A DNA stretch of 64,000 nt from the NCBI GenBank assembly GCA_011009095.1, contig VTPC01000413.1, forward strand, positions 87,479-151,478, in the 5' to 3' direction. This document shows positions 50,301 through 61,300 of this stretch, one piece after another. The DNA is from Ignelater luminosus (taxonomy: Eukaryota > Arthropoda > Insecta > Coleoptera > Elateridae). The notes beneath the pieces are model-generated. The model saw nothing but the letters and a program-made list of their open reading frames with translations. It was not told the origin of the DNA and searched no databases. The position numbers and the translations under genes are program-made. Position 1 is the first letter of the stretch. Every line of letters begins with the position of its first letter.

Positions 50301-52330
50301 TTTTTGCATTTTAATAAGTTTTTTATTTTTAATTATATAATTGTGAAAAAAGAACAATTAATATTGTAGTAATGTAAACTCAATGACTGATAGAAAAGTC
50401 GTTGCTTTTCTGCGTTTATCTCACTCATTCTTAATATTAATAATAATATTGTAAACAACTGAGGAATTAACTGTAATTCTTTTAGTTAAGTTATGCAACC
50501 AATAATACACAGGAGGTATTTGCTTATTTACATATTGAATTGCAAGTTACATTTAGGAGCTTTACTTTTACCCTATTTTAATATAGAAGTAGCAATAAAA
50601 AGATTGTTATAATATCGATCTGTGTATATTTTTTAACGAATAATGAGTCAGTGAAATAGGCAACTGTTCCAAAACAATTTGATATAGGCTGGTATTTGTT
50701 AAACTGTACTTCAGAAAATAATTTTTATTCTTTTATTCAACCCCTAAATAACAAGAATAGTAATTCCTTCTCACTCAAACATCTTTGATTGTAAATAAAA
50801 AACAATTTTTCATCAGAGGGAATAAAATTTTATTCTGATCTGGTTTACAGTAAAATAGAGATAAGTAACCCAAGTAGGAACATGTCCAGAGAAAAGAGAA
50901 GAATGGTAACTCAAAGGTGACACTTAGATAAAGCACAGAAAACAGTACCAATTATCGAGAATTCTATAGAATATATGTAGTACCTCCATTTCTAATACTT
51001 AAGAAAATATCAAGTACGAATATCCTGAAACACATAAATAGTAATAAGTAACACTACAAATAATAACAGAAAGCAAGAAACAATCTGATAATAAAAAAAT
51101 AAGACAGTGATAGATTGCTTCAACACAAAGAATTGTACATATAACACAGCAATATGTGACTACATAAAAGAAATTTCTGATCTCTTATTAATACTGTCAA
51201 TTCAATTCAACAGTTCATTAGTCTATGCAATAAGGCATTTGAATTTCTTCTAGTGCAGTATGCAGTGTTGATATTAAGTACTTATGGATACTTACAAGTA
51301 TGGAGTGGTTCATGAAAGCAGTGAGAGTGATGACATATTTTTGTATATGTAGGTACTTACTTATCAATTTGCTATACATAAAAGAAAGAAAACTTAAAGA
51401 ACAGGATAATTTGAAAAACATATTCTTTATTTGAAGTATTTTTAATTATCAAACCATTAGGATAGTATACTTACTTATCATCTGTGTAAATAGCAATATT
51501 ACCTTATACTTGTTTCATGTTGTTATTTTGAAATAGGAATTCTCCGTTACCTAAATCACTACATAATATGAACCTGTCACATATCAGTTACATTTCATGC
51601 TCTGTTTGAATATTACATTGGTATGCTAAAGTAATTCTGAAATCCATATATTATAACAGGTTGTAGTGGATTACTTCGAGGAAGGTCTGAATCCAATTAT
51701 ATATTTTCTTACACATATAAGGTGAATAGATAGTGGATAACCATTTGATTAATGACAGTTTGTAACTTGTGTTGCCTAATTCGTGTAGAATCGTTTTCAT
51801 TGTCCAGATTTTATTTCACTTGCCCGTCAAATAAGAACTAAAGAATATTCATATTTCATGGAGATTGAAATATTTTAATAATTTTTTTTCTCCGCGTCAT
51901 TCTATATTAAAAACAAACATTTTATATTAAAAAAGGAACTTGGAGATTTCAATAAGCATCAGCATAAGTATATTTATTGTCATTTTTCATAGAACAGAAA
52001 ATATGAAGATTGTTACTACAATACACTGCTTGTACAAATAAATGCATTTATTGTATTTTGTTTTACATTTTAATAAGTTTTCTAAATGACAACCTAAAGA
52101 AGTCAAGACAGTCAAAAACGAAGTTTGTAAATAATGGTTTTGAAAAAAGGTTGTTAACTTGAATTAATTGACACACTAAAAAGAAAACAAATGGCATTTA
52201 TACTAAAAATTGAATTAATTTTTATGGTTATGGTTAGACATTTTTAAAGATACAATAAGAATTTTGATGCATTGGCAAGTTTAGTATCAGGACTGTAGTC
52301 TCAATACAGTTTCAATTAGTTTTCCCTTTC
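47380..52330. other. A+T-rich non-coding DNA, possible Tc1-like scrap at the left
   Basis: No gene is supported in about 5 kb. Around 47,911-48,055 the sequence CACTGTGCTCAAAAAAATAA, followed by a TATGGTGTTATGCACC segment, weakly resembles the start of a Tc1-type transposon. No right end or transposase is present, so I treat this as a hint only. The rest is simple A+T-rich DNA; open frames at 47,625, 49,912 and 51,218 are short and featureless. Confidence 0.45.
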
Positions 52331-52334
52331 TGTA

Positions 52335-52367
<33 letters not shown>

Positions 52368-52381
52368 CTCTTTCTTTCTTT
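52335..52381 (+). repeat. Pyrimidine microsatellite (CT)n/(CTTT)n
   Basis: About 47 bp of uninterrupted pyrimidines: CT repeats, then CTTT repeats, a short CT interruption and CTTT again. It is a simple sequence repeat likely to vary in length. Confidence 0.93.
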
Positions 52382-52384
52382 GTA

Positions 52385-52925
52385 TTGCCGATTCTGTTCA
52401 GGAAAATACACTTTTTCAGTATAACTATTTTCTGGTTATGTTCAAGCAAGGTAGTTTACATCTTAGTGGTATTAGCTAAGGATTTATTATTTCGGAAAGG
52501 TGAAATATTTTTTGCAAAGAGCACGTACCTGTATCAAGGAGATATTTTTCAGAGCTTATCGCCGTATTTTCAGTAACTAGTTTTTTGTCAGTAAGCACAT
52601 AGTACTAAGGAAAAGATTACTTTAATTATTGCCCTGTCCCCCCCTCTTTAACGGCAACAAAAGATATTACCAAGACATACACCCAAATGATTGCATTATA
52701 TACTGTTTTCTATTAGTTGGATGGAGATTTATTTGGTTAAAATAAGTTATTCCTACGCAATATCAATGATTATATCAATCAAAAAACGTATAACTATTGG
52801 CAGCGGAGACATAGTCAATGATGTGATCGTTTTGTCAGTCCTTCTGTCCATGCTATGAATTTGGGATTAAGCAAGAAGTCATATTAAAGGATTTTGAAAA
52901 TCAGTACCTTAAAACGGAAACGAGT
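52385..52925. other. Short non-coding stretch before a Tigger-like element
   Basis: Nothing recognisable apart from ordinary A+T-rich sequence. The frame at 52,385-52,576 has a non-ATG start and no motif. Confidence 0.5.
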
Positions 52926-52926
52926 A

Positions 52927-53355
52927 CAGTAATACCCCGAACTTACGCGATAGGTGGGACCGAGCGATAACCGCGTAAGTCGAACTCGCGTAAGTTGGGG
53001 TACAATTTTGCATATAAATACATACAAATTATGTTTAATTGGGACCGAAGACTAAAGAAAACAATAATTTAGAAGAAAAATGTCTAATAAAATCCTAGCT
53101 AATACAACAAATTATATTATTATGAATTGCAAAAACATAAAGCGAAGTTATTTTGGCGTAGAAGGCTTCATAAAATCTGACAAAGTCGGATCAAAGATTT
53201 TTTTCTTCTCACGCAAAATTTCCTCGTTGGAGTCTGTGTTTTCCAAAATTTGTAACACTTTTTCAATTGAACCGAGGCCTGTCAACAAAAGACGAATCGA
53301 CGAGAAGATTTAAAAACCGCTTAACTGCAAATTCGCGTAAATTGGGGTATTACTG
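52927..53355 (-). mobile_element. Pogo/Tigger-like deletion derivative (429 bp)
   Basis: The ends are inverted repeats beginning CAGTAATACCCC on both sides, with the shared inner block TTACGCG, and TA lies outside each end (52,925-52,926 and 53,356-53,357). A CAG start, TA target and about 25-bp repeats are typical of pogo/Tigger elements. Close to the left end an inverted copy of the terminal sequence (CGCGTAAGTTGGGGTAC, about 52,991-53,007) could fold the end into a hairpin. Inside, the minus strand keeps only what looks like the tail of a transposase gene. The element is therefore a short non-autonomous derivative that would need a transposase supplied elsewhere. Confidence 0.82.
53148..53309 (-). 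pseudogene. Probable C-terminal scrap of a Tigger-like transposase
   Basis: On the minus strand a 53-residue frame runs to a TAA at 53,148. It is acidic and lysine-rich with a TGLGSIEKVLQIL start and a SDFMKPSTPK end. Pogo/Tigger transposases often end in a charged tail of this sort with a short terminal motif, and its position inside Tigger-like inverted repeats supports that reading. There is no ATG and no catalytic or DNA-binding domain. The assignment is an inference from context; the sequence alone does not prove it. Confidence 0.45.
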
Positions 53356-53359
53356 TACT

Positions 53360-54630
53360 AAATACAAACGTTCTTCTTTTATTCTTTCCTAAATTCCATA
53401 TCTGATAGATGAATAGTCGAATCAAGAAGATGACTCTTTTTAGAAGTAGTGAAGAAAAACTCATTAAGTGAAGAAAGAACAAGCAATCTTCAGTCTTTTT
53501 ATTTGTACTCCTCTAGAGACACGTTACAACACTACATATCGCCTCTCCATATGAACGAGATTACGAGGGTATGTTAGGGATTCGGGTTTCGAAATCATAG
53601 GCACATTAATATTGCTTCTGCTACCTCTTCATATTGTTTTCAGTAATTTCAGTAGATTTTAAGTAGTATAGTAACGATGTATAAGCTTCAAATGTTCGAT
53701 TTAGAATTAATGATAGATTCTATGATGGGGGAACTATAACGATATAAGCGGCAATATTTTCTTTTTTCTTTTTCTACCGCCTTCTTTTAATTCTTACTTA
53801 TTTCTGTAAAAAAAGCAAAGAGATTAATGTGTAGGCAACCGTAAGTTACAACTTCTAGAATTAACCAGGATTTAATAAAGAACTTTTTTATGTTAATGAG
53901 TCATTTCTCTAATGCAAAAAAAGCTTTTCCGCCCTAAAGCAAAATTCACTCCAATAGAATTTTATTAGTCAAAAAATAACAACAAAAATAAAAAATATTA
54001 CTTCCTGTAACAACTTACATATTTTCTAAACAACATTTTTAGATTAAATCATAAGAGCCGTTAGTACATAAAGGTATCGTCTCCATCAATACATAAATCA
54101 TCAGAATCAAGTTACGCTTTCAACATCCACGCACGCCAGAACTATTTGGGCGTGTTTCAAGAATTTGTAACTTACTTGAAGAAAGGAAAGTGAAAGTTTT
54201 TATGCGTGTGTGCATGTACGCTGTCTATTTTTTAAATTTAATTATAAAAAAAGTAAATCTATTTTTGACTGCAACTTAGTGTTAATGTCTCATCCTAAAT
54301 TTAGTTTTCGCCACCATTAAAATAATTGTACTAGTTTTAGGAATTTTAATTTTAATTACATCGCGACACTTTCCGTAACTTTTTATAACCAAATAGTATG
54401 CATTTTTAATTTATTAAATTAAACAAGAAAAACGAAAAATAACAATAAAGAGATTTTTATCAACACTTAATTATGTAAAATTGACTAATCTATATAAATT
54501 ACCTAATAAAATAACGACAAAATGCCAACGTATAGAAATCGATTAAGGCACAAGTATCAGTCATTATTTACAGAAATAATAAGAATTAGAAAATCTTATA
54601 ACTAAATTGTCTTCATTAATGTTGATTGTC
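53360..54630. other. Non-coding DNA downstream of the pentraxin gene
   Basis: This stretch lies just past the stop codon of the pentraxin gene (minus strand) and should include its 3' untranslated region. A minus-strand AATAAA-type signal is possible around 54,410 (TTTATT on the plus strand), but many such hexamers occur by chance in this A+T-rich DNA. No other gene is seen. Confidence 0.45.
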
Positions 54631-54631
54631 C

Positions 54632-55321
54632 TTACGCATTATAACAAAATGGCGACACATTTTTTAAAATGGCACCTCCAAAAACTCTAACAGGTGTTTT
54701 AGTCCAACTTATAAGCACTTTTTCGTGATTAATAGGCGCTCCTTTCCCGAGAGCACAATTGTAACTTAATTCTACCAATTGTAATCCCAAAGGCTTGTTA
54801 TTAACCCCACTGATGTCATTTATAATCCTCTTATAGGGTTTATCTGCCGTTGAAATCGAACGTTGGAGTAATTTCTGCAAATGTAAGTACCTTCGATTAC
54901 TTTCCTCGTTGAACTCTTCAATTGTTTTTACCTTAATTCTCGAATTGGGATCGAACAAACTCAACAAACTGTGGAATAAACCGACGCTTTTAGGTGAACG
55001 GTTAGGCCTCGTATTAAAATAACTTAAGACGGAAGGTACTTCGTCGTAATCCCGATGCCTTTCTCTTGTTAAATGGGAATTCTGGCGGTATCTCGGCGGT
55101 TTATAGTAAGGATTCTCTGAATACAAGCTGATACGTCTATCGCTGAATTCGTGTGGCACGAGAAAATTATTGGATACTTCGTGGAAATTTGTTGTTGGCG
55201 CTAACACCATATTAAAACCAAATATATCACCTTCAATACCATCGTCGAGGCCTTTATCGAAGTCTGTATATTCTTGGCCAACTACGATATCACCACCTTT
55301 GGGAATTCTTAACCCTTTTAA
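54632..55321 (-). CDS. Pentraxin gene, last coding exon (exon 4)
   Basis: Encodes residues 170-398. It begins after a polypyrimidine tract and CAG acceptor (AG at 55,323-55,322) in phase 0. It carries the C-terminal third of the pentraxin fold (GLRIPKGGDIVVGQE, then EGDIFGFNMVL) and the whole C-terminal tail, ending at TAA (54,634-54,632). The tail has an Arg/Tyr-rich segment (about 230-260) and a two-cysteine end block. Confidence 0.88.
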   Translation of the reverse strand, partial: LKGLRIPKGGDIVVGQEYTDFDKGLDDGIEGDIFGFNMVLAPTTNFHEVSNNFLVPHEFSDRRISLYSENPYYKPPRYRQNSHLTRERHRDYDEVPSVLSYFNTRPNRSPKSVGLFHSLLSLFDPNSRIKVKTIEEFNEESNRRYLHLQKLLQRSISTADKPYKRIINDISGVNNKPLGLQLVELSYNCALGKGAPINHEKVLISWTKTPVRVFGGAILKNVSPFCYNA

Positions 55322-58300
55322 CTGAAACAAAAATAATTACAATGACAGATTTATATATTTAGAAGAGTTTAGAACAAATTTATTCATTTCTTGAGTGTCA
55401 AGAATTACTAAAATTTGGATAGCAGGTAAAACCAATAAAAGGAGAAAAGTTTAATGCAAGCTTTGTAAAATATTAAATTAAAAAGTGAATTAACTTTTTT
55501 ATCGTTCATTAATGTACCTCATGATGGTCATTCAACTTGTTATTATTCTTTTCTCCTATATAATGTGACTTTTTAAAATAAAATTTAACATTAGAAAACC
55601 TCTAGAGTGAAATTTGTAAGAAATATACAAAAATGAAAAGTGAAGTTAATAAATGCAGTTAGGCTGGCTATACACGGTAACTTTTGCCAATTTACTCTAA
55701 GCTTTTGCCCAGCGAGAGATCTGATTTTGGTGTCTTCGTCCTCGTATATATAGTTTTCATTTCTAGAAAGTATTAGATTATTATTTCCGAACTTATTCAT
55801 AATCGTCACATTAATTAATTAAAATTTTCTTAGTCCTATAAATTGTTCTATATTTTTTTATATTTAAATTAAATCTGATATATTGATAGAATTATTATTA
55901 TTAGTTTATTAGTTTTCTAAATGGTTTTCTTATAATTTAATTTAATCCTTTTAGGAAATTGCGTACTAAAGTACTAATGATCTCTTTCTCTAATTAAGTT
56001 TTTATAAATTGCATTACATTTGAAATATAAGTTAAACTAAAAACAATAAAAAGAGGTCCTCGTATGTTGAAAAACATTTTTTCATACTATCTCGTTCTTT
56101 AATACTGTTATACTTTTGTTTTTCTTTTTCTTTGTTGTATTGTTTCAACTCTCCCCCTCGTCTTCAAGATAGCCAACAGCTACGGTGATTTCTTACTTTC
56201 TTCAATAAGGTTCTCTTCATGTTTCTTAAGGCCCTTTTAAAATACGTTTCTGGTCGCTCTGACCAACATATATAAAATGCCTACCGTTTAAAAGGGGAAA
56301 CAAGAGTAATATAAATAAGTATGAGAAATTTTCCTAAACTACTTTTAATTCATATAAAAGCTTGTAATAATTATTATTTATATGGCTTTTCTTTGTTTCA
56401 GGTAAGTTCTCCTACAACTTATATGACCCTTGTGGTAAGTTTAGTTTTGAGTAAACAGAAAAGCAGACATAACATGTTGCAATTCAATCAGATCGTACAC
56501 TTTTGATGATTGAAAAGATTGTATGAAGGAGGATTACTATGATTGAATCTTTCACCCTTAGATATTCTTGTAGTTCATTTTCCTAATAAGACTACACGTT
56601 CCTGAAATGGCCATCTCTTGTGAAAGTAGATACGAGCAAATCGTTTGCAACAAAGCAGTTATGAAATCATTCTCATCCCGAGAAGGAACACTTTGTTACT
56701 ATAAAAACCTCCACTATAGTTTTGAATATTAAAGAATTTACCATACATCTCAGTTTTTTGATAACCCTGGTCATCATGACTAAGGAAAATAAAACAGAGT
56801 GATAATAACAATATTATACATTGTAATGCGCAAAGTCGATTTTAATTGTATTGGACACCACCCATGTCCTAGAATCGAAAACGTCTTCGTTCACTTAATC
56901 AAAAGATGAAAGACTGACTTTTGGTTTGAACAACAACACATGAGAGAAGTGCAGATTAAAAGCTGACTGTTTCAAATAGTCTCTTTCAGTCCAGTTTGGC
57001 TTTGTCTGGTTTTAAACCTTTTGTCACACGTGCTAAATATCACTAATGCTGATTTCAAAGAAGATGTCTAAACTGAGACGAAAGTTAATTGTCTTTTATA
57101 TGAAAGATTTAAAATTTCTACACTGGATCTAAGATTCAGCTGCAACATTTAATGAATACTACTCGGATTTTTAGTAACACCACGTGACATTTGGAGAAAG
57201 TCAATATACAACCAGAACCATTGCTGTCCACATGCCCTAGAACTGCAAATAGTTAATCAATATACATCGCGGATGGGAGTAGTTGGATGTCCAAACCTAT
57301 TTAGTGATGTACGATATATCCGAGCAGACACAACCAGACAGCTAGAATAGTACATAGGCGTCTAGCTCTAAAAAGCAATTGAATCAAGAAAACAGATTTG
57401 CTCTACCTTATTAGAAATACAAGTTGACTCTAGTGCTAGAAAGCAATGACACAGTATTATATTAGATTAGAATAGGCATAGATCATAACATATAAAAAAG
57501 CAAAGAAGGGTATTATCGTTAGCATTGTAATATTGTTATCTGTAAATGTTGAGTCAGCTGAAAACAAAAAGATTATACACTCAGAAGTCAGTATTTCGTT
57601 AGACTTAAGAGATACAGAAATAATTCCAATACTCGTATACCTGTATCAACGCGCTTTCCTAATTATTTATAACATTAGGACCAACGCATATTGGACTCAT
57701 ACACTCCAGCCTAAAGGACACAGGCCCAGAATTGTTGTGATTGTCTGAAGTAACTTTCTTTAATGTGCGCCAAAGGCTTTTGAGCAGTCTGTCGTTCATA
57801 TAATATCTATAATGCAATTTTTAAATAGCACTTCCATATTTTAATTTTCTCATCTGAAGGCCTTTATACTTTTCTCTTGCTTATTTTTTTCCTGACTTTA
57901 CCAATACTACTTGGTGGTAGATTTTAAAATTCTAAGTACACGGAAAATGCTTAATAAAGAACAATTGTTGCAGTATATTTCGATTGTTTTTGAAATAATA
58001 AATTGTATTATTAATTAATGCTAGACACGTTTAAAAATTTAATTTGCATAAAGGTAAAATTCAAATAATTAACTATTAATCTCATCTAAATGCTCGCTTA
58101 GAAAATATTTCAAATACCTAGAATTCGGGTTTTTGCTTCAATAATAAAAAAAAAGTTGGCTAACTGCATATAAAAGTAGGAAAAAACTTACCGTCGCTCA
58201 AATGATTTCTGTTAAATATTCAAAAACAAATACTAAATCAATAATTGAAAGCGAATGTACCTTTTACAATTAAGAAAAAAACGCAAATAAAGGATACTTT

Positions 58301-61300
58301 TGCATTCAATTAAGTAAATTAATTAATAAAGATACTGCATTTGCAAAAATTCGATACGTTATAATATACAATAAATTGAGTGTTTACATTTACAATTAGA
58401 ACTTCGTTTATAAAATCGTGGGCTACTTTGCTTTATCATCAATCTAAACACTCGACTGTTTTCGAAAATCATCTGACAATGGAGAATATGAATTTATGTT
58501 TTATTTTCAGAAAGTTTCTTTGCTTATTTACACTATGTCATAAAATAAAATTTAAACAGGATAGGAAAAGGAGGTTACTTTTTTGATTTTTCTTTATTCG
58601 TTGATTGTTCTGAATAAAATGCTGTCGTCTGATCTTTTCTTCGTTAATAATAACAATAAATAACACCCAAAACGTTTGTTTTCTTTGTTCTTTAACCTCG
58701 TTGGGCACGTTCTTCTTTTATTCATCATTATGACTGAATTTTTCTGTATTACGAGGTCTGTTCAAAAAGTATCGCGAATTTTGAATTTCCGCGGGTTACG
58801 TATATTCGATTTTCGATTTTTTGTGGCGTTATGTTGGTACTCATGTCCCTCACTTATGCCGACAAGTTCGGCCATTGTGGATGTTCAGTTAATTTTTGAC
58901 AGCTGTTTTGCTTGGACGTGTTTTGGCTCGTCTTCGATTTTTGCCTATTCCAAAAAATGGATCAAAGAATCTGTATCAAATTTTGTGTGAAAAACAAAAT
59001 TAAGTGCGCGGACGCATTCCGAATATTGACTGTGGCATATGGTGAAACTACCTTGGACCGAAGCAACGTTTATCGGTGGTACAAAATGTTCTCAGAGGGC
59101 AGAGAAGATGTGAACGACGAAGAGCGTGCTTTTGGTTTTGCTTACAGTTTTTTTCGATTGCAGGGGCGTGGTGCATCATGAGTTCTTGCCACAGGGTAGA
59201 ACGGTCAATAAGGAATATTACCTGCAAGTTATGCACAATTTGCGCGAAGCAATCCACCAGAAACGCCCGGATTTGTGGAAGAACAAAAATTGGCTTTTGC
59301 ACCATGATAACGCCCCTGCTCACACATCGTTGCTTGTGCGCGAATTTTTGGCCAAAAACAACACACTAATGATGCCGCAGCCACCGTGTTTCCCAGACCT
59401 GGCCCCCTGTGACTTTTTCTTGTTCCCGAAACTGAAGAGGCCCATGAAAGGACGACGCTACGCTACGATTGAGGAGATAAAGACGGCGTCGAAGGAGGAG
59501 CTGAACAAGATTACAAAAAATGATTTTTTGAAGTGCTTCTAGGATTGGAAAAAACGTTGGCACAAGTGTATAATATCTGATGGGGATTACTTTGAATGGG
59601 ACAAAATAGATATTCATGAATAAATAAATAATTTTTGAAAAAACAAAAAATTCGCGGTACTTTTTGAACAGACCTCGTATATCACTGATTACTGCTTTAT
59701 ATTTTTTATCTGAGTGTTTGTCTGCTAGTTGTTTATGGTTGTTCTAAACGTGTTTCTTGAAATTATGGTCAGTACTTGAGCTCTACTCAAACATGTTCTA
59801 GTATTTATAGTCATTTACCATCCAACTACTGATTATAAATACGGGCATGAGTCTTTTCTCCTCAACTGCACCGAAGATATCAATGCAAGTTTTAGTACAT
59901 TTTCTTAAATAAGCTCTTCTGAAAAAATCTTTTCGCTGCTTCTTATTTTCCTGGTTTGTTTTTGTGTGGTTAGTGAGACTATTTGCACAAACCACGATAT
60001 TTGCCTTGTCAGTATTGATCTGAAATGAAGTTTTTAAAATGAGGCCTTTTGTTCATTTATAGCATCAGCAGTGTTCTAAGTTTTATGCTATCTAACTTAT
60101 GTAAGATATACTGCTAAAGTGCTTGATATGAAGATTTTTCAAGTCATTTTTTTCCTTGTTGTGCAAGAGATTATTATGCTTAGGTTTTTAATTTCATTGA
60201 TGTTTGGTTTGCCTTCTTTCGTGCTTTCTAGTAGATTGATTTTTGACTGTTCTTGTTATGTTCGATAGGAGTCTTCTTTCCTCTTTTTCATATTTTTAAC
60301 CGTTTTGCAAAAAAAACCTCAACATTGATTTTTGAATGAAAAAGCTGAATGATAGTCAGTAACAGGATTCATTTTGTAATCCATGGGTTGTTTTGTTATT
60401 ATATCATTATATTCAGACATCCTACCAATCAAAGTTGAAATACGAACTTTGATTATGAGTTTTCTTATCTCATCCTGAATACTTCAGGTTCTGCCTGCAT
60501 TCAGTTAATAATTTCTGGAATTGACTGATCACGGCTCTTGTTTTTGGCTTCAATGAGTTTGAATCTTGGAGTCATTCATGTTTTCTGATGTATTTATTGC
60601 GGATCTTGTTTTTAACACTGCTGTGTGCTATCTAAGGGGCTACCAAATAATGCTTCTTTTAGTAAGAAATTTCTATTGTTATTTGTTAACAGAAAAGTTA
60701 AAATTAAGAAAATGGAGAATGGCTCTTATAATTTTGATTTCATTTTTTCGGGAAAATCAAAACATTTGTAAACGTTTCTACATTTGGTGGAATAATAAGA
60801 GCAGCATTTTCTACTACACTTTCTTTTGTAATTCTACTAAATATTTCTTCATGTCTATTTAATCCTAAGAAATTCAAATGTGTACATAAGGTTTGTAACC
60901 ATGACAACTGAAAAATATTCAGTTTTATATTGTACTAGTCAAGGGAAGGGAGCATCCTTTGCTATTATCAAAAACCGTTAAAAGCAGCCATTTTTGTATA
61001 GCTTACTGCATTTTGCTTGTGTAATAAGCAATTCCCAAATGGGCATTGTAGTATTTACAAGATTACTGAAGATGATAGAGAGTGAACAAACCAGCATACG
61101 AAATATTTTGTTTCTGTTAACTGAATGCTACATAGTGCAAATATCATGACGATACTGCTACCCATATCCAGTGGTGGATCTACATCGAATTTAGTGAAAC
61201 TTCCAATTTCAGGTTCCATAGTTAAGATGCCAGAAATCTACTTGAGGAAATGTTCTACATTATTTCAAATACGAAAAGGCAGAACTCGAAAAGAACAAGA

